The translations under genes were made by a program, and so were the position numbers. Positions 61,467 through 64,000 of a stretch of 64,000 nt of DNA are shown here, in pieces. Numbering within the stretch: position 1 is the first letter of the stretch; the number at the start of each line of letters is the position of its first letter. This DNA comes from Candidatus Desulforudis audaxviator MP104C (GTDB lineage Bacteria > Bacillota > Desulfotomaculia > Desulfotomaculales > Desulforudaceae), in the NCBI RefSeq assembly GCF_000018425.1, contig NC_010424.1, positions 1,364,001-1,428,000 of the forward strand, in the 5' to 3' direction. A model generated the notes under the pieces. That model was not told where the DNA came from. It was given only the letters and a program-made list of their open reading frames with translations, and did not search any database.

Positions 61467-62423
61467 TCAGTAGGTGCGCACCCGGACAAAGTCGGTCACC
61501 CGGGCGAAGTTCTCCCGGGCCGGGATGTCCGGCAGCATTTTCAGATAGCCGTGGGCCTTGTCCAGGTACTGGTCGGCAACCTGGAACGCCAAATCGACGC
61601 CGCCGTATTCCTTGGTCAGCCGGATCGCTTCCCGGACGTCTTCGGCGGTCTTTTCGGTCTTGTTCACGAGGGCCGCCAGCCTGCCGTCTTCCGGGCTCCG
61701 GGCCAGCGCCAGCATCACGGGGAGCGTGATGATGCCCTGGCGCAAGTCCCCCCCGGTGGGCTTGCCCAGGCGTTTCTGGTCGGCCACCATATCCAGGATG
61801 TCGTCAGTGATTTGAAAGGCCATGCCCAGACAATGGCCGAACCGCCCCAGCGGCTTGTACAGCTCGCGGGGCGCCCCGGTGGCCACCGCTCCGAGCTGAC
61901 ACGCGGCCTGGATCAGGAGCGCGGTCTTGTACTTGATCCGCCGCAGGTAGTCCCGGAGATCGCACTGGTTCAAGCCGGCGAACTGGATGATTTCCCCCTC
62001 GCACATCTTCACGCAGGAGTGGGCCAACACCCCGATAATTACCGGGCTCCGGTAAACGGATACCAGGATCATGGCCTTCGCCAGCAGGTAGTCGCCGGTA
62101 TGAACCGACACCTTGTTGCCCCAACGCGCTTTCACGGTCGGAATCCCCCGCCGCAGTTCGGCGCCGTCGACCACATCGTCGTGCACAAGGGTAGCCAGGT
62201 GCACCAACTCCAGCGCCATAGCCAGGGGCAGGACTTTCTGCAGGTCATAGTTGTAAAACTTGGCCGACAAAAGGGCGAGAGCCGGACGCAATCGTTTGCC
62301 GCCGGCCCGGAAAAGGTGGCTGGACGACTCGGTCAACAGCTGGTTGTTGCTTTTCAGGACGGCGTACAGTTCTCGCTCAACAATATCCAGGTCATCCCGA
62401 ACCACGTCCAGCAGGGGTAACAT
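61467..62423 (-). CDS. hepT: Polyprenyl (heptaprenyl) diphosphate synthase
   Basis: 318-aa trans-prenyltransferase. The first Asp-rich motif is LVHDDVVDGAELRRG near residue 83, and the second is QITDDILD near residue 207. RAGGKRLRPALALLSA starts the catalytic fold. It makes the menaquinone side chain; HepT (component II) is suggested by similarity, and the partner HepS is not seen here. It is separated from sirC by 81 bp containing short tandem repeats. Confidence 0.9.
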   Translation of the reverse strand: MLPLLDVVRDDLDIVERELYAVLKSNNQLLTESSSHLFRAGGKRLRPALALLSAKFYNYDLQKVLPLAMALELVHLATLVHDDVVDGAELRRGIPTVKARWGNKVSVHTGDYLLAKAMILVSVYRSPVIIGVLAHSCVKMCEGEIIQFAGLNQCDLRDYLRRIKYKTALLIQAACQLGAVATGAPRELYKPLGRFGHCLGMAFQITDDILDMVADQKRLGKPTGGDLRQGIITLPVMLALARSPEDGRLAALVNKTEKTAEDVREAIRLTKEYGGVDLAFQVADQYLDKAHGYLKMLPDIPARENFARVTDFVRVRTY

Positions 62424-62600
62424 TTTCTCGCAAGCCTTCTCTCTAATAAGAGCGCTGTTTTCATGTTTCGCCCGGCACCTCCGAAATCCTTCTCCAAACC
62501 GCCGGAAGGCCCCGGGACGGCAAAAACCTCAGTTCGTTGGTAGTCGGTGACGGGATCAGCCACTTAAAGTCTTTTCCCACCAACCACTGACCACCGACGA
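62424..62600. other. Spacer with short direct and inverted repeats
   Basis: About 180 bp between the yteA-like gene and the prenyl synthase. It includes related words such as GGTAGTCGGTGA and CCACTGACCACCGACGACTA, which partly pair. No gene or clear terminator was found; the hepT promoter presumably lies here. Confidence 0.4.
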
Positions 62601-63224
62601 CTAACGACCAAATTCCCCGGTGTCACCCCGCACCCGGGTGTCCTGGAAGAACATCCCATCCTCTTTGACGTAGGGGATCGCATCCACATCCTCCGTATGG
62701 CCGCGGTCCTCCTCTTCCGAATTCTCGGTTTCGGTCGAAAGGCTGTCCTGCGACGCGTCCTGCCAAGCATCCTCCCGGTCGTACATCACGCTCTCGTTTC
62801 CCGGCGGGAGCCACGGACGGTTGAACACCTCTTCCTCCACCGGGCGCGCCCGCTCGTCTTTCCCCTCGGCCCGGGCCTTGCACTCCCGGCACTTGGTCGT
62901 GAACGGCACCGCCTCCAGCCGCTCGAGGTCGATGTCCACCCCGCATTCGTCACAGCGGCCGTAGGTGCCCCGGTCCATCCTGGCCAGCGCGTCCTCCACG
63001 GCCAGCAGGCGGAACCGGGCGTTCTCCCGCAGAGCAAAATCCTTGCTCCGTTCAAAAGTCTCGCTGGCTATATCTGCCGGATGGTTGTCGTAGGTGCTGA
63101 GCTCCCCGATGGTATCTTCCAGCGCCACGTCCATGGTCTGCTGGATGGCATTGATCTCCCGCTGCACGGCGGCCCTTTCCCGGAGCAGGCGGACGCGCAG
63201 TTGTTCGAGCTTGGCCGAATCCAC
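62601..63224 (-). CDS. TraR/DksA zinc-finger protein, YteA type
   Basis: 207-aa protein with an N-terminal coiled coil (residues 1-80, RLLRERAAVQREINAI). A C4 zinc finger, CDECGVDI and CRECK, lies near residues 98-122. A long acidic tail containing EDRGHTEDVDAIPYVKEDG, common in the YteA family of spore formers, follows. The true start is GTG 63224 with GGGGAG seven bases upstream; TTG 63239 is less likely. Its function is unknown, perhaps binding RNA polymerase like DksA. Confidence 0.88.
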   Translation of the reverse strand: MDSAKLEQLRVRLLRERAAVQREINAIQQTMDVALEDTIGELSTYDNHPADIASETFERSKDFALRENARFRLLAVEDALARMDRGTYGRCDECGVDIDLERLEAVPFTTKCRECKARAEGKDERARPVEEEVFNRPWLPPGNESVMYDREDAWQDASQDSLSTETENSEEEDRGHTEDVDAIPYVKEDGMFFQDTRVRGDTGEFGR

Positions 63225-63315
63225 TTTATCACTCCCCAAGTCTTTTGTCCCCGACTTCCCCCTGGGTCCCGGGCCGCACTACCGCGACGTCGGGCAGACA
63301 CCCGGCGGGTTCCGA

Positions 63316-63618
63316 TTAGCGGGCCAGGTTGATCTCCACCGCACGGACGATATCCGCGATAAAGCCCCCGATCAGCGGCAGGTTCAGCGTCACCAGCCGC
63401 TGGAGAACCAGCACCACCACCGCGCCCAGGATGGTGAAGCCGACGGCGATGCCGAGCCCCCGCGCGATGCCGGTGAGAAAGTTGATGTACAACAGGCGGT
63501 AGGGCCGGTCGAGCAGCGCCACGTATTCAGCCAGCCGCATCTTTTCCATGGCCACGCTCAGCTGGCGGACTTTTAGTTTGAGCTCCCACAAAACCCGGTT
63601 GTCAGCTTCCCTGGCCAT
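63316..63618 (-). CDS. DUF5665 family small membrane protein
   Basis: 100-aa protein with an amphipathic N-terminal region (VRQLSVAMEKMRLAEYVALL) and a single strong membrane segment (about residues 55-78, LGIAVGFTILGAVVVLVLQ). It matches the DUF5665 pattern common in Clostridia; its function is unknown. ATG 63618 follows AAGGAGG, though the spacing of twelve bases is long. It may be co-transcribed with the yteA-like gene, 91 bp downstream. Confidence 0.78.
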   Translation of the reverse strand: MAREADNRVLWELKLKVRQLSVAMEKMRLAEYVALLDRPYRLLYINFLTGIARGLGIAVGFTILGAVVVLVLQRLVTLNLPLIGGFIADIVRAVEINLAR

Positions 63619-63818
63619 ACGCGCCCCCGGCCTCCTTGGAAACATTATTTACCGCGGGGCAAAAAAAAATGAAACCTGCTCTGACTGGCTTCTCCAAAAC
63701 CGCAAACCCCCGGTTGTTCACATGAACGAGATGAACGAGACTCATCTCCGGAAGAAGAACTGTTTGCGCAATCGATGGGAAGATGTCCAAGGGAATGGGG
63801 CGGTACGCGGTGCTGATC

Positions 63819-64000
63819 TTAGTTGTTCAGGCTGCTGATCGGCGCGGGAATCCGCCCGCCCCGGTGCACGAACTTGGCGGCCCCGAAATGGTTGACTTCC
63901 ATTATCGGCGTCCGTCCCAGAAGGCCGCCGAATTCCACAAACTCCCCCGCTCTTTTTCCGGGCACAGGGATCAGCCGCACCGCCGTGGTCTTGTGGTTCA
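63819..64000 (-). CDS. UPF0210 / DUF711 (PFL) family protein, 5' end outside window
   Basis: Only the last 59 residues are visible. [18 protein letters not shown], then [11 protein letters not shown] and the end [14 protein letters not shown] fit the C-terminus of UPF0210 (DUF711) proteins, which resemble pyruvate formate-lyase-like barrels. The function is unknown; a partner ACT-domain protein is usually encoded nearby, outside this window. The stop is TAA at 63819-63821. It is on the same strand as DUF5665, with a 200-bp gap holding no recognised feature. Confidence 0.82.
   Translation of the reverse strand, partial: NHKTTAVRLIPVPGKRAGEFVEFGGLLGRTPIMEVNHFGAAKFVHRGGRIPAPISSLNN

Overview
The window is GC-rich, densely coding bacterial chromosome. 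The organism is most likely an anaerobic, spore-forming Firmicute of the Desulforudis / Ammonifex / Pelotomaculum kind. Supporting evidence: a PyrR-attenuated pyr operon, a YqhV-like protein, a YteA-type DksA protein, tandem DUF3231 proteins, phosphosulfolactate synthase, a TIGR04086 membrane protein, a trimeric electron-bifurcating-type [FeFe] hydrogenase, and an oxygen-independent siroheme-to-heme (Ahb) pathway. Naming a genus is inference; no rRNA gene is present.

Layout. 1-7.9 kb (minus strand): a type I-B (Tneap-like) CRISPR effector cluster reading HEAT-repeat gene > cas6 > WYL regulator > cas8 (Cst1) > cas7 (Cst2/DevR) > cas5 > cas3, with cas3 cut by the window edge. No CRISPR array or cas1/2/4 is in view. 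The 312-bp gap between the WYL gene and cas8 carries two CRISPR-repeat-like motifs. 8.1-10.8 kb: rqcH and an AlkD-type gene. 10.9-21.2 kb (minus): pyrR-pyrB-pyrC-carA-carB-pyrK-pyrD-pyrF with two PyrR attenuators; pyrE is not in the cluster. 21.2-25.2 kb: yqhV-like gene, MFS transporter, phosphosulfolactate synthase, DUF441 and cysteine synthase. 25.8-31.4 kb (minus): cobalamin riboswitch > btuF-btuC-btuD > cobT-cobS-cobU, coupling corrinoid import to lower-ligand assembly. 31.4-38.4 kb: P-loop kinase, a truncated nucleoside-gate gene, TIGR04086, M24 peptidase, galT-glgA, minC and a Nudix hydrolase. 38.6-44.5 kb (plus): a complete biotin operon bioF-bioD-bioA-(alpha/beta hydrolase)-bioC-bioB behind a BirA-type operator, followed by C-terminal fragments of a GGDEF protein and a glycosyltransferase, as expected at an insertion scar. 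44.9-46.5 kb: Hsp20 and two DUF3231 genes. 46.6-46.9 kb (minus): a thioredoxin-like gene that reads through an in-frame UGA in a Cys-UGA motif with a SECIS-like hairpin, a candidate selenoprotein. 47-51 kb (minus): hydC-hydB-hydA. 51.2-61.4 kb (minus): sirC-hemA-hemC-cobA/hemD-ahbC-hemB-ahbD-ahbA-ahbB-hemL, a nearly full set from glutamyl-tRNA to heme through siroheme. 61.5-64 kb (minus): heptaprenyl diphosphate synthase, yteA-like, DUF5665 and a truncated UPF0210 gene.

Three families of short dispersed palindromes run through the window. One is a 24-bp element found inside four coding sequences in different reading frames (pyrF, pyrK, carB, hemA), with a degenerate fifth copy in the pyrR leader. 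The second is a roughly 100-bp hairpin element near rqcH and between carB and pyrK. The third is a roughly 40-bp AAAAAGGGG/CCCCTTTTT element, with two inverted copies splitting the heme operon. The observations most worth following up are the candidate selenoprotein, the CRISPR-derived regulatory RNA candidate upstream of cas8, and the coding-sequence palindromes.
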